Shown here in pieces: positions 15,734-24,739 of a stretch of 38,359 nucleotides of DNA. The first letter of the stretch is position 1; every line of letters starts with the position of its first letter. The position numbers and the translations under genes were made by a program. The DNA lies in NCBI GenBank assembly GCA_944327295.1, contig CALVHF010000161.1, positions 1-38,359 of the forward strand. The letters are read 5' to 3'. Under the pieces are notes generated by a model that did no database searches, was not told the origin of the DNA, and saw nothing but the letters and a program-made list of their open reading frames with translations. This DNA is from an uncultured Desulfovibrio sp. Lineage in GTDB: Bacteria > Desulfobacterota > Desulfovibrionia > Desulfovibrionales > Desulfovibrionaceae.

Positions 15734-16471
15734 ATGTCTGGTCATTCCAAATGGGCAAATATTCAGCATCGTAAGGGCCGTCAGGATGAAAAGCGCGGCA
15801 AGCTTTTCACCAAGGCTGCCAAGGAAATCATCATCGCTGCCAAGGGCGGTGGGGATCCTGCGGGCAACTCCCGCCTGCGTGCTGCTATTGCTGCCGCCAA
15901 AGCCATCAACCTGCCCAAGGATAAAATCGAGGCTGCCATCCGCAAGGGTACAGGCGAAGACGCCGGCGGCGATCTGACCGAAGGCTTCTACGAAGGTTAC
16001 GGTCCCGGTGGCATTGCCATCATGGTGGAAGTGGCCACGGACAACAAGAATCGCACTGTTGCCGATATCCGTCACCTGTTTAGCAAACACGGCGGATCTC
16101 TTGGCGAAAACGGCAGCGTGGGCTGGATGTTCGACCGCAAGGGTGTCATCTCCATTGACCGCAACGCCTATGACGAAGAAAAGATGATGGAACTGGCCCT
16201 TGACTGCGGCGCAGACGACGTCATTGAAGAAGAAGACGCCTGGACCATTCAGACCAGCATGGAAGATTTCGCTGCCGTGCGTGATGCCATGGAAAGCAAG
16301 GGTGTTGTCATGGAGTCTGCCAACCTGGCCATGGTGCCCCAGAATCTTGTCGCCGTGGACGCCGCTGTGGCCGAAAAGGTCATGCGTCTTATGGACGCCC
16401 TGGACGACAATGACGACGTGCAGAACGTCTACTCCAACGCCGAATTCCCCGAAGACATGTCCGAGGCCTAG
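15734..16471 (+). CDS. yebC: YebC/PmpR-family DNA-binding regulator or translation factor
   Basis: The 245-residue product starts [20 protein letters not shown], the family signature, and continues with [39 protein letters not shown], the [21 protein letters not shown] core and an acidic C-terminus. Length is normal. Family members have been described as transcription regulators, and more recently as factors that relieve ribosome stalling at proline stretches; the sequence does not decide between them. It lies 10 bp after rlmE and 6 bp before ruvC, the common yebC-ruvC pairing. Confidence 0.96.
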   Translation: MSGHSKWANIQHRKGRQDEKRGKLFTKAAKEIIIAAKGGGDPAGNSRLRAAIAAAKAINLPKDKIEAAIRKGTGEDAGGDLTEGFYEGYGPGGIAIMVEVATDNKNRTVADIRHLFSKHGGSLGENGSVGWMFDRKGVISIDRNAYDEEKMMELALDCGADDVIEEEDAWTIQTSMEDFAAVRDAMESKGVVMESANLAMVPQNLVAVDAAVAEKVMRLMDALDDNDDVQNVYSNAEFPEDMSEA

Positions 16472-16477
16472 CACTGT

Positions 16478-16996
16478 ATGGAGCCCGTTACTGTCATAGG
16501 TATTGATCCGGGCTCTGTACGCACAGGCTGGGGCGTCGTTCGTACCTGTGCTTCGGGCTATGAACTTGTGGACTGCGGGCTCATCAAGACAACGTTCGGC
16601 CAGTCTCAGGAGTTTTCCCGGCGTCTGGCGCACATCTATCACGAGCTTGTGGTTATCCTGGGCAGGTTGCGGCCTGAGGAGGCAGCCATAGAGCAGGTCT
16701 TTCAGGCCAAGAATGCCGCCACAGCCCTCAAGCTCGGTCAGGCACGCGGTGTCGCCGTGGCCGCCTGCGCGTCTTTCGGGCTCAGTATCAGCGATTACGA
16801 GCCGACACTTGTCAAGAAGACCCTTGTGGGCGCTGGTGCAGCCGAAAAGGAACAGGTGGCCTTCATGGTGCGCTGTCGACTCGGGATTGCTCGGGCCGAC
16901 TGGGCTCTGGATACCTCCGATGCCCTGGCCATTGCCCTGACCCATCTGACCATGCGCAGGTATCAGGCCCTGAAGCAGGGGCTGCAAACGTCATAA
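16478..16996 (+). CDS. ruvC: Crossover junction endodeoxyribonuclease RuvC
   Basis: The 172-residue product has the RuvC fold with all four catalytic acids: Asp10 (IGIDPGSVRTGWG), Glu72 (AAIEQVFQAKN) and Asp145/Asp148 (LDTSDALAIA). It cuts Holliday junctions with the RuvAB complex. It follows yebC by 6 bp, so it is translated from the same message, and is closed by a terminator (17015-17052). ruvA and ruvB do not follow in this window. Confidence 0.96.
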   Translation: MEPVTVIGIDPGSVRTGWGVVRTCASGYELVDCGLIKTTFGQSQEFSRRLAHIYHELVVILGRLRPEEAAIEQVFQAKNAATALKLGQARGVAVAACASFGLSISDYEPTLVKKTLVGAGAAEKEQVAFMVRCRLGIARADWALDTSDALAIALTHLTMRRYQALKQGLQTS

Positions 16997-17014
16997 CGCC
17001 GCACCAGATTTGGC

Positions 17015-17052
17015 AAAAAAAGGTCGTTCTCTTTGGGGGATGGCCTTTTTTT
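17015..17052 (+). terminator. Terminator after ruvC
   Basis: AAAAAAAGGTC pairs with GGCCTTTTTTT, with one wobble pair and a 16-nt loop. The stem ends in a run of seven T on the plus strand, 18 bp after the ruvC stop. Confidence 0.75.
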
Positions 17053-17146
17053 ACGTTCCCGCTTTGTGCGCAAGCCTTGTTATGCGAGTTTTTTGCGATC
17101 TGTTCGGTACTTTTTTGTCTGGCACGGTTCAGGGAGGGTGAAGTCC

Positions 17147-18313
17147 ATGCACTGGAGCAGGTTTGTGAAGGCAAAGGCTGCCTGCGCCTATTTCTTTGTC
17201 TGTCCGGGGCTTGTCTACGGCTCGTTTACGGCCCGCATGCCGGCCCTGAAGGCCCAGGTTCAGGCCAATGAGGCCGAGCTTGGCCTTGTGCTGCTCATCT
17301 TTGGCTGTGCCGGCTTTGTCGGACTGCTGCTCAGTGCACCGCTCATACGCCGCTTCAGCAGCCGTCTTGTGGTTCGCCTGAGCACCCTGTCCCTGCTTTG
17401 CTTCCTGCCACTCTGCGCTCTGGCCCAGTCGCCAGTGATGCTTGCCCTTGGCTGTGTCTGCATGGGGTTATGCATAGGGCTTGCGGACGTGGCCATGAAT
17501 ACGCAGGCCATACAGCTGGAACAGCGCTTTGCCGTTTCCTGCATGGCCGTCATGCACGGAGGCTACAGTCTTGGCGGGGTGCTTGGTGCCGTGAGCGGAG
17601 CGCTTTGTGCAGCTCTGAACCTGCAGCCTGTGTGGAACTTTGCCCTGGTAGTGCTCTTCTATGCCCTGGCACGGCCCTGGGCTGTGTCAAGGCTGCAGAA
17701 GGATCGAGTCCTTTGCAGGGACACCTCGAAGGACAATTCAGGGGGCAGGAGGCGTTTTGCCCTGCCGCCCCTGTTCATCATTTTGTGCGGGCTGACGGCT
17801 GCCTGCGCCTATGCTGCCGAAGGCACTGTGGGCGAATGGGGTGCCCTCTTCCTTTTTTCCGTGAAGGGGGCGGAGGAAGGAACGGCAGCCCTGGTCTATG
17901 CCTGCTTTTCCGTGTGCACGGTAAGCTGCCGCATGGTGGCAGACCTTGCCAGAACGCATTTTTCCGACTTCGCCATTGTCTTCGGCGGAGCCCTGCTGGC
18001 CGTCCTTGGCATGAGCACGGTTCTTTTGGCTCAGAGTCCCGCGCTCTGTCTTGCGGGCTACAGCTGCATGGGCCTTGGCATGGCGCCCATAGTGCCCATC
18101 TTGTTCAGCAGGGGCGGCAGCGTTCCGGGTGTTGATCCGAGCACGGCCAGTGCCGTCATCTCCGTGCTGGCCTATGGCGGCCTTTTGCTCTGTCCGCCGC
18201 TCATAGGAGCCCTTGCCCATGCCCATGGCTTGCAGCAGGCGCTTCATGTGCCCTTGGTCCTGTGTCTCTTTCTTGTGGCAGGGGCCTTCCTCTTCAGGAA
18301 GAAGAGAGGATAG
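17147..18313 (+). CDS. MFS permease (YbjJ-like)
   Basis: With the start at ATG 17147 (AGGGAGGG about 9 nt upstream) the product has 388 residues and 10-12 membrane segments. The N-terminal half carries SFTARMPALKAQVQANEAELGLVLL and LADVAMNTQAIQLEQ; the latter (D-x-x-M-N-x-Q-A) is typical of the YbjJ/FucP-like MFS group. The central loop (about residues 185-210) is rich in charged residues. Substrate unknown. It stands alone between the ruvC terminator and the convergent murJ. A longer frame reaching back to 17033 overlaps the terminator and is unlikely. Confidence 0.85.
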   Translation: MHWSRFVKAKAACAYFFVCPGLVYGSFTARMPALKAQVQANEAELGLVLLIFGCAGFVGLLLSAPLIRRFSSRLVVRLSTLSLLCFLPLCALAQSPVMLALGCVCMGLCIGLADVAMNTQAIQLEQRFAVSCMAVMHGGYSLGGVLGAVSGALCAALNLQPVWNFALVVLFYALARPWAVSRLQKDRVLCRDTSKDNSGGRRRFALPPLFIILCGLTAACAYAAEGTVGEWGALFLFSVKGAEEGTAALVYACFSVCTVSCRMVADLARTHFSDFAIVFGGALLAVLGMSTVLLAQSPALCLAGYSCMGLGMAPIVPILFSRGGSVPGVDPSTASAVISVLAYGGLLLCPPLIGALAHAHGLQQALHVPLVLCLFLVAGAFLFRKKRG

Positions 18314-18380
18314 AAGAGAGCTTTCCTTGTCCATGCAACAGGGGGATCGGCTCGTGGTGAAGCCTGGTCCCCGTCCTGTT

Positions 18381-19964
18381 TTATGACGGAGTCTTCTTTT
18401 TTCTGCGGGCCTGCCAGCGTTCCTGCAGTCTCGCAAAGATCTCGGGACAGAACTTCATGCCCAGGGGCACAAAGGTGGCAAGGAACAGAAGGCCTGCCGC
18501 GGCAAGGCCTGCAAAGGCGCCGAGAATGGGGGAGACGGAATCCAGCAGCGGATGGATCCAGTCATCCAGGAAAAAGCCTCCGGCTATGCCTGGCAAGGCA
18601 CAGAGCGTGGACTTGCAGGCTGTGACGAGAACGCCGCTGAAGGCGGCACGTCCTTCCCTGCCAAGCCACAGGACCACAAGCACGATACTGTAGAGGACGA
18701 GACTGACCGTGGAGGTCAGGGCCACTCCCCAGGCGCCCAGGGGTACGGCAATGTAGGCATAGACGGGCAGGAAGACGAGGGTGAGGATGGTGCCGGATAC
18801 GGCCGGTGTCAGTGTGTCCGTCTGGGCATAGAAGCCCCTGGTCAGAAGCTCTAGCAAAACCCAGAAGGGCGAGGCACACAAAAGTATCTGCAAAAGCGGT
18901 GCGGCCCGGACTATTTCCACTCCTGTCATGCGGCCGCCGAAGAAGAGCAGGGTAAAGGTCGAGGGCGCAAGAACGGCAATCCACAGGGCCAGAGGCAGGA
19001 TCAGGGCAAGGCCTGTGCGCAGGGCCCTGGCCAGCACCTCGAAAAAGGCCTGCTTGTCACCCTTGGCCAGCAGGGAGACTAGGAAGGGGTAGGAGGCAAG
19101 AGCCGCAGCCTGGCCCACCATGGCCACAGGGACCTGGGCCACACGCTTGGAATAGTTGAGCAGGCTGACGGAGCCGTCTCCTGTGAGAGAACCGAAGATG
19201 CGCAAAAACTGCTCGTCCAGGGCGGTAATGGTCTGTCCCAGCATGAGCGGCAGAGCCAGGAGCAGAAAGCGCTTGCACAGGGGATGGGAAAAGTTGGGTC
19301 TGAAGTGAAAGGATGTCTTGCGGACCATGTGCAGGGGCAGGATCAGGGTGCCTAGGGCAGCGCCAAGGACCACGCCTATGCAGTAGCCGCTCATGCCCTC
19401 CACAAGACCTGCCCAGGGCAGGCTCACGCCGAAGAAGATGATGCAGCCGTTGTAGATGAGCGGCGCCAGAGCCGGAATGGCAAACTGACGGCGCAAAAAG
19501 AGCAGGGAGGTGACGCAGGAGCCAGTGAGGAAGAAGAACTGGGCCGGCAGGGTGATGCGCATGAACACCTGCAAGCGGGCCAGATCGGCGCCCTCGAGCC
19601 CTGGAGCAACGAGACGGGAGAGGGGTGCTACGAAGATCATGGCCGCCGTGGTCAGGAGCAGGGCGGCAAGCCCCATCCAGGTCAGCACCGTGGAAAAGAA
19701 TTTCCAGCCGTCGGCCTCGTCCTCGGCAAAGCGCCTCGCCAGGAGCGGCATGAGGGTGATGCCGAGAAAGCCGCCGGCCAGAAGATAGTTGATGAGATCC
19801 GGCACGACAAAGGCGGCAAAATAGATGTCGGCCTCGTTGCCTGCGCCGAACTGCCAGGAAATGACCTTGTCGCGCACAAGCCCCATGAGTCTGGAGAGGA
19901 TGGCGCTTGCTGCCAGGAGAAGGGCTGCGACGCCCATGCCCTGCGATTTGGACAGTATGCTCAT
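18381..19964 (-). CDS. murJ: Lipid II flippase MurJ
   Basis: The 527-residue protein (ATG 19964, AAGG 6 nt upstream) begins MSILSKSQGMGVAALLLAAS and has SRLMGLVRDKVISWQFGAG, NYLLAGGFLG and FLRRQFAIPALAPLIYN, hallmarks of the MurJ/MviN group in the MOP superfamily, with about 14 hydrophobic segments. MurJ moves undecaprenyl-linked peptidoglycan precursor across the inner membrane. A TTG at 19991 with AAGGAG is an alternative start adding nine residues. It is convergent with the MFS gene and lies 106 bp after rnr on the same strand. Confidence 0.92.
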   Translation of the reverse strand: MSILSKSQGMGVAALLLAASAILSRLMGLVRDKVISWQFGAGNEADIYFAAFVVPDLINYLLAGGFLGITLMPLLARRFAEDEADGWKFFSTVLTWMGLAALLLTTAAMIFVAPLSRLVAPGLEGADLARLQVFMRITLPAQFFFLTGSCVTSLLFLRRQFAIPALAPLIYNGCIIFFGVSLPWAGLVEGMSGYCIGVVLGAALGTLILPLHMVRKTSFHFRPNFSHPLCKRFLLLALPLMLGQTITALDEQFLRIFGSLTGDGSVSLLNYSKRVAQVPVAMVGQAAALASYPFLVSLLAKGDKQAFFEVLARALRTGLALILPLALWIAVLAPSTFTLLFFGGRMTGVEIVRAAPLLQILLCASPFWVLLELLTRGFYAQTDTLTPAVSGTILTLVFLPVYAYIAVPLGAWGVALTSTVSLVLYSIVLVVLWLGREGRAAFSGVLVTACKSTLCALPGIAGGFFLDDWIHPLLDSVSPILGAFAGLAAAGLLFLATFVPLGMKFCPEIFARLQERWQARRKKKTPS

Positions 19965-20069
19965 ATGTGCCTTGGGGAGTGCGGACGGCAAAAGACTCCT
20001 TGTCCTGCCTGTTCCGGGGAGGAATGTCTGCAGGGGAGCCTTTTGCAGGAAAGGTTGCGTCCTGGGGGA

Positions 20070-22601
20070 TTAGTCCAGGGAGTGAAGACGGAAATTGATG
20101 TACAGCCTGCCCATGTCCACGAACTTCAGGGAAACACGGCATTGGGCACCGGGAAGCCAGCGCCTTTTCTTGTGTCTGATGGTCCAGAGATCCCGGGATC
20201 CGTCATAGGCCATGCGATAGGGTTCCTGCAGATCTTCGGCACGGATTAATCCCTCTACCGGAGCATCGTCAAGCTCAACAAAGATTCCCAACTGTTCTAT
20301 GGAGGTCACTGTTGCCGACAGCTCCTCCTTCCTATTCCGGTTCATCATCCACAGGCAGGCAAGACGCTTGTTCATTTCCCGTTCGCAGAGCTGTGCCTCC
20401 CGTTCCGCATCATTGAGCATTTGTGCGGTACGCATGAGCCTGGCGCCGGCAGGAATGGGGTCCTGATTGCGGCCAAGGGCTTTTTTGAGAACCCTGTGCA
20501 CGAGCAGGTCCGCATAGCGGCGTATGGGGGAAGTGAAGTGGCAGTAGGCTTTGGAGGCCAGACCGTAGTGGCCGGCATTGACGTCGCTGTAGCGGGCAAA
20601 GGAGAGCGAGCGCACGCACAGCCTGTTGACGATGTGTTCAAAGGCCGTTCCCCGGACTTTGGCTATGATGGCTGGCAGATTCACGGAGGAGAGAGGCCGT
20701 TCCATGAGCCCCAGGGCCTGCAGTTCCATGCGCAGTCTGAACAGCTTTTCCTCGGGCGGGCAGGGATGGGTGCGGTAGAGGAAGGGCAGCTCTTTGCTCT
20801 GGAGAAAGTCCGCAACAGCCTCGTTGGCAGCAAGCATGAACTCTTCGATGAGCCTGTGCATCTCGTGACGAGAGGATCGCTTCAGGGACGTGATCAGTCC
20901 CTCGCTGTCGAAGGTGGCCTCCGTATCCGGCAGGTCGAAATCCAAAGCGCCGCGCTCCATGCGCCGGCGGTACATGAGCCTTGCCAGGGTCAGCGCACGG
21001 GTGAGCATGGCGACGACATCTTGCCCCCTGGTTTGCTTCGGGCTGAAGCGTGCACAAAGAGCCTGGTCGTGGTCCAGAACCAGGGATCTCGCCTCGTCAT
21101 AGGTCAGGCGGGCGGCAGAGCACAGGATGCCTTCGGCAAAACGTGCCGAGCGCACCTCGCCTTCCCGTGTGCACTGAAGGCGTGCCACCATGACCAGGCG
21201 ATCCTGGTGGGGCACGAGGGAACAGAGGTTGTGCGAGAGGGCAAAGGGCAGCATGGGCGTCACGGAGGTCGGAAAGTACCAGGAGTTGCCCCGCTGCAGG
21301 GCTTCCATGTCCATGTTGGACTTGAAGCGGACATAGTGACTCACATCGGCTATGGCAACAGCGAGCACGAAGGATCCGTCACGCTCCTCTTCCACGCAGA
21401 TGGCATCGTCAAAATCCCTGGCATCGGCGCCGTCAATGGTGACAAAGCACTGCTCCCTCAAATCCAGGCGTCCTTCCCTGTCCTTGTCCGAAAGCTCTTC
21501 TGGCAGACGTCGGGCCTCGGCAAGAACGGCATCGGGAAAATCCCCAGGCACGGAATGGCCCATGCGGACAAGATATTCCTGTTCGGAGATGGAGAGAGGC
21601 AAGCGTGGTGCCTGCTCCATGTGCATCTCCACAGAGACACGTGTTCTGCCTCTGGGATAGAGCAGGGCATGGGCAGACATGTTTTTGGGGATTTTTTCCA
21701 AAACGGAGCGGAAACGCGCAAGGCTTTCCGCATCCAGACGGAAGGAGCGGAACAACCGGCCTGAGGCCACCTCCAGGGAAAAGGCCTCGGCGCCCCAGAC
21801 ATTCACGCGGCGGATGAGCATCTTGATGGGTTCCGTGGTCCAGGCAAGAATGCCTGTGCATTCGGCCCAGCGATGCTGCTTCGAGGACCCTCGCCCCTTT
21901 GCCTCCTTTTCTGGCAGAATTTTGAGGCGAAGCCTGTCCCCAGGCAGCAGGGGCTGGTTCAGTGCGTCGAAGGAAGCGATCTTTGCCTTGCTGATGCCAG
22001 CCTCATTGGGATCCAGCTGGACACTGTCCAGCTCCCCTCCAGGAGCATAGGTGCCGCTGACGTAGAAGGCCTGACCTTTGTTCTGTTCGGCGCTTTCGTC
22101 GCTGTCCTCTGCCGCCAGCCGGGAGCCGTCCCAGTCAATGTCCATGTCCAGGGCGGCATACAGACTGTCTCTGCCGGAAGAAGCGCCGCTGAAGACCCAG
22201 GTCCTGTTTTTGCCCGTGCGGACAAGGTGCTGTTTGACCAGGGTCAGGACCAGGGTCTTCAGGCGTTTTTTGGCACTTGTGTTTTTCGCCCTGAAACGCT
22301 CGTAGAGTGTGGTCAGATTGGCAGGACCATGGGCTTCGAGAAAGCGGCAGACAGCAGCCTTGTTCACTGACGTGCACAGGCCATAGCGGTTCCCGTCATA
22401 GCAGACAATGTCCCCGCTGCACCGGAGCATGTCTTGCAGTACATCCCTGGCCATGTGGGGTTTTATTCCCGGCAGTGCCTGCAGCACGATGTCCTGCAGC
22501 GCCTCCCGGGTAATGCCTTCCTGCCCGGCGATGGCATTCGTGACAATATCTCGAATCTTGCGTTCCTTTTCCCATTGGTTACTCAAAAAGTAGTCAGGCA
22601 T
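20070..22601 (-). CDS. rnr: RNase R/RNase II-family 3'-5' exoribonuclease
   Basis: ATG 22601 gives 843 residues beginning MPDYFLSNQWEKERKIRD; the frame upstream of it (to 22784) is Cys-rich and unlike the family. In order there are N-terminal winged-helix segments (about 20-140), cold-shock-like domains, the RNB catalytic domain with FVTIDGADARDFDDAIC (the Asp cluster that binds Mg), and SHYVRFKSNMD, then HYGLASKAYCHFTSPIRRYA, and a C-terminal S1 domain (GIFVELDDAPVEGLI). Length fits RNase R better than RNase II. It degrades structured RNA in quality control. GGA lies 6 nt before the ATG. Confidence 0.92.
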   Translation of the reverse strand: MPDYFLSNQWEKERKIRDIVTNAIAGQEGITREALQDIVLQALPGIKPHMARDVLQDMLRCSGDIVCYDGNRYGLCTSVNKAAVCRFLEAHGPANLTTLYERFRAKNTSAKKRLKTLVLTLVKQHLVRTGKNRTWVFSGASSGRDSLYAALDMDIDWDGSRLAAEDSDESAEQNKGQAFYVSGTYAPGGELDSVQLDPNEAGISKAKIASFDALNQPLLPGDRLRLKILPEKEAKGRGSSKQHRWAECTGILAWTTEPIKMLIRRVNVWGAEAFSLEVASGRLFRSFRLDAESLARFRSVLEKIPKNMSAHALLYPRGRTRVSVEMHMEQAPRLPLSISEQEYLVRMGHSVPGDFPDAVLAEARRLPEELSDKDREGRLDLREQCFVTIDGADARDFDDAICVEEERDGSFVLAVAIADVSHYVRFKSNMDMEALQRGNSWYFPTSVTPMLPFALSHNLCSLVPHQDRLVMVARLQCTREGEVRSARFAEGILCSAARLTYDEARSLVLDHDQALCARFSPKQTRGQDVVAMLTRALTLARLMYRRRMERGALDFDLPDTEATFDSEGLITSLKRSSRHEMHRLIEEFMLAANEAVADFLQSKELPFLYRTHPCPPEEKLFRLRMELQALGLMERPLSSVNLPAIIAKVRGTAFEHIVNRLCVRSLSFARYSDVNAGHYGLASKAYCHFTSPIRRYADLLVHRVLKKALGRNQDPIPAGARLMRTAQMLNDAEREAQLCEREMNKRLACLWMMNRNRKEELSATVTSIEQLGIFVELDDAPVEGLIRAEDLQEPYRMAYDGSRDLWTIRHKKRRWLPGAQCRVSLKFVDMGRLYINFRLHSLD

Positions 22602-22771
22602 TATATCCACTGGCACTGTTCTTGCCTGTTCAGGCAGAAGCAGCCCACCTCCTGTGATATCGTTACTGTTAAGGGCGGTCAGTCCCGGCAGCGTCCTGTG
22701 CACAAAGCCCTGTCTGCCTGGCCCCGAGCATCCTGTGCAGGATGCACAAGACCCGCAGGAAAAGAGACATG

Positions 22772-22810
22772 AAAAAACCGCCATACAAATGGGGCATTCG
22801 TATGGCGGTT
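22772..22810 (-). terminator. Terminator of the BI-1 gene
   Basis: AACCGCCATAC (22776-22786) pairs perfectly with GTATGGCGGTT (22800-22810). On the minus strand a T-run follows. It lies about 110 bp past the BI-1 stop. Confidence 0.8.
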
Positions 22811-22919
22811 GTCTTCACATCAGATGAGTATGCAAGCCTGCCGGTCTTTTGGGCAGGATCGTGCGCAAGTGTGGGCTGGATGCTTCCTTTCCTGCCTGCG
22901 GGCAGGGGCGGCATCAGGC

Positions 22920-23624
22920 CTAGTCGCTGTTATTGCCACCGAAGAGGCGCAGCATCATGAGGAAGAGGTTGATGAAGTCGAGGTAGAGCGTCAGGGCACC
23001 AAGAATGGCGCCGCGACGGATGGCCACGGCATCATCAAGGGGCGCAGAGGCGCCGAACTGGCGCAGCTTGTTGGTGTCGTAGGCGGTAAGGCCGGTGAAG
23101 ATGATGACACCGCACACGCTGATGACAAAGTCCATGGCGCTGCTGGCTAGGAAGATGTTGACGATGGAGGCAATGATGATGCCGATGAGTCCCATGAACA
23201 GGAAGTTGCCCATGCCTGTCAGGTCACGCTTGGTCACGGTGCCGTAGATGGACATGGCCAGGAACATGCCGGCCGTGGAGAAGAAGGCATTGGCAATGGA
23301 GCCGATGGGATAGACGATGAAGATAGAAGAAAGTGTCAGGCCGGTGAGCACAGAATACAGCAAAAACATGGCTGTGGCCATGAAGGCGGACATCTTGTGC
23401 ACTGCGGCGGACAGGCCGATGACAATGCCAAACTGGGCAACAATCAGGGCAATCATGACAAACATGTTGCCAAGAAGGGCCTGCTGAATGGCGGGGCTGC
23501 TGGCAATGGCCAGGGCGACACCGGCTGTGACCACAAGGCCTGTGGTCATCCATGTATAGACATGGCGCATGTACACTGATGCGACGCTGCTTACTTTTGC
23601 CTCAAGAGTGCGAGAGGTCTGCAT
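22920..23624 (-). CDS. Bax inhibitor-1/YccA-family membrane protein
   Basis: With ATG 23624 (GGAGG 7 nt upstream) the product has 234 residues and seven hydrophobic segments. The family pattern is clear: VYMRHVYTWMTTGLVVTAGV near the start, SIFIVYPIGSIANAFFSTAG, MGLIGIIIASIVNIFL, and the late TAYDTNKLRQFG with LYLDFINLFLMMLRLFGG at the C-terminus. Bacterial members (YccA, YbhL, BsYetJ) act as membrane proteins tied to FtsH control or calcium leak. A promoter (23759-23786) and a terminator (22772-22810) mark it as a single-gene unit. Confidence 0.93.
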   Translation of the reverse strand: MQTSRTLEAKVSSVASVYMRHVYTWMTTGLVVTAGVALAIASSPAIQQALLGNMFVMIALIVAQFGIVIGLSAAVHKMSAFMATAMFLLYSVLTGLTLSSIFIVYPIGSIANAFFSTAGMFLAMSIYGTVTKRDLTGMGNFLFMGLIGIIIASIVNIFLASSAMDFVISVCGVIIFTGLTAYDTNKLRQFGASAPLDDAVAIRRGAILGALTLYLDFINLFLMMLRLFGGNNSD

Positions 23625-24049
23625 TATAATCCTCCGTATACTGTTGGCACCATCAGGGTGCTTTGCATGCAATGTTTCGAGAGTGGGACAGGCCTGGAAA
23701 GAAACGGCAGGCCGCCCGGAAAGTCTCTGCTCCCGGGCTTCTTGACTCACTGCCTGTAATAATAGGAAGAGTTTTTGAAAAGTCAATGAGAAGCATGGGC
23801 AGGGTCAGCAGTTTTGATAAATTTTTTTTATGATTCAAAAGTGTTACAGTCATGTGTCCGCTGTTCCTTCAGGGCGTGCTCCTTCTGTCTTGCCGCCTCT
23901 GTTCTTCCGTGCTAGCCTTATCTTTCTGCAAGGGAAAAGGGCCTTCTGCCCCCATGCTTCCCCTGCATTGTTCACCTACTACTACTGATGACAAAAAGGA
24001 GGCAGCGTACTGCTTCTGCTGTCCGCAGGAGCCCTCGCGCTGAGAGCGG
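23625..24049. other. Divergent intergenic region between BI-1 gene and cyclophilin
   Basis: These 425 bp hold the BI-1 promoter (23759-23786) and an AT-rich stretch with an eight-T run near 23820-23850 that may belong to the cyclophilin promoter. I see no further gene or RNA. Confidence 0.4.
23759..23786 (-). promoter_or_regulatory. Probable sigma70 promoter of BI-1 gene
   Basis: On the minus strand TTGACT (23786-23781) and TATTAT (23764-23759) are separated by 16 bp, both close to consensus. This leaves a 5' leader of about 128 nt before ATG 23624. Confidence 0.6.
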
Positions 24050-24640
24050 ATGAAACGTTTAGTGACTCTGATGGCCGCGGTCCTGGTTCTGTCTGTGCTG
24101 TTCTGCACCCGCGGGGTGCAGGCTGCCGCAGATCCCATTGTGCAGATTGAAACAAACATGGGCAACATTGTGCTGCGTCTTGACGAACGCAGGGCACCCA
24201 TTACAGTGGCCAATTTCCTGCAGTATGTGCGTTCGGGCTTTTATGACGGCACGATTTTCCACAGGGTCATCAAGGGCTTCATGATTCAGGGCGGCGGCCT
24301 GACGCCGGAACTGAGGGAAAAGACGGCTCATGCCCCCATCAAGAACGAGGCCTCTGTCAGCCTGCGCAACAGGAAGTACACCATAGCCATGGCTCGTACC
24401 TCTGCCCCCAATTCCGCAACTTGCCAGTTCTTCATCAATACCAAGGACAACCGCGGCCTTGATCCCGACAGGGCCCAGGACGGCGTGGGCTATGCCGTCT
24501 TTGGTCGCGTGATCCAGGGCAAGGAAGTCGTGGACAGGATAGAGAGCGTTGATGTGAGCAACAAGCACCCCTTCTACAAGGATGTGCCTGTGAAGCCTGT
24601 CATCATCAAGACCGTCAAGGTGCTTGGCGACAGCAAGTAG
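24050..24640 (+). CDS. Exported cyclophilin-type peptidyl-prolyl isomerase
   Basis: The 196-residue protein has a signal peptide (MKRLVTLMAAVLVLSVLFCT, cleaved near VQA/AADP). The cyclophilin core has APITVANFLQYVRSGFYDG, TIFHRVIKGFMIQGGG (catalytic Arg in FHRV), ATCQFFINTKDN and YAVFGRVIQG. It is close to the PpiA group and should catalyse proline isomerisation during folding in the periplasm. The start has GAGAGCGG about 2-4 nt upstream. It is divergent from the BI-1 gene and convergent with mnmA. Confidence 0.94.
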   Translation: MKRLVTLMAAVLVLSVLFCTRGVQAAADPIVQIETNMGNIVLRLDERRAPITVANFLQYVRSGFYDGTIFHRVIKGFMIQGGGLTPELREKTAHAPIKNEASVSLRNRKYTIAMARTSAPNSATCQFFINTKDNRGLDPDRAQDGVGYAVFGRVIQGKEVVDRIESVDVSNKHPFYKDVPVKPVIIKTVKVLGDSK

Positions 24641-24688
24641 TGCCCTCTTTAGGATGTGTGAAGCTGGCCCCAAAAGGACCCGGGCTCG

Positions 24689-24739
24689 AAAAAGCTGGTC
24701 TGACTGCCCCCGCAGCGAGGGCTGTCAGGCCAGCTTTTT
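24689..24739. terminator. Bidirectional terminator between cyclophilin and mnmA
   Basis: AAAAAGCTGGTCTGAC (24689-24704) pairs with GTCAGGCCAGCTTTTT (24724-24739) with one wobble. It has T-runs on both strands and overlaps the mnmA stop codon. Confidence 0.8.

Noticed and set aside
20421..21764. Long plus-strand frame opposite rnr
   Set aside because: It is antisense to a well-supported RNase R gene; such frames arise from the codon bias of GC-rich genes.
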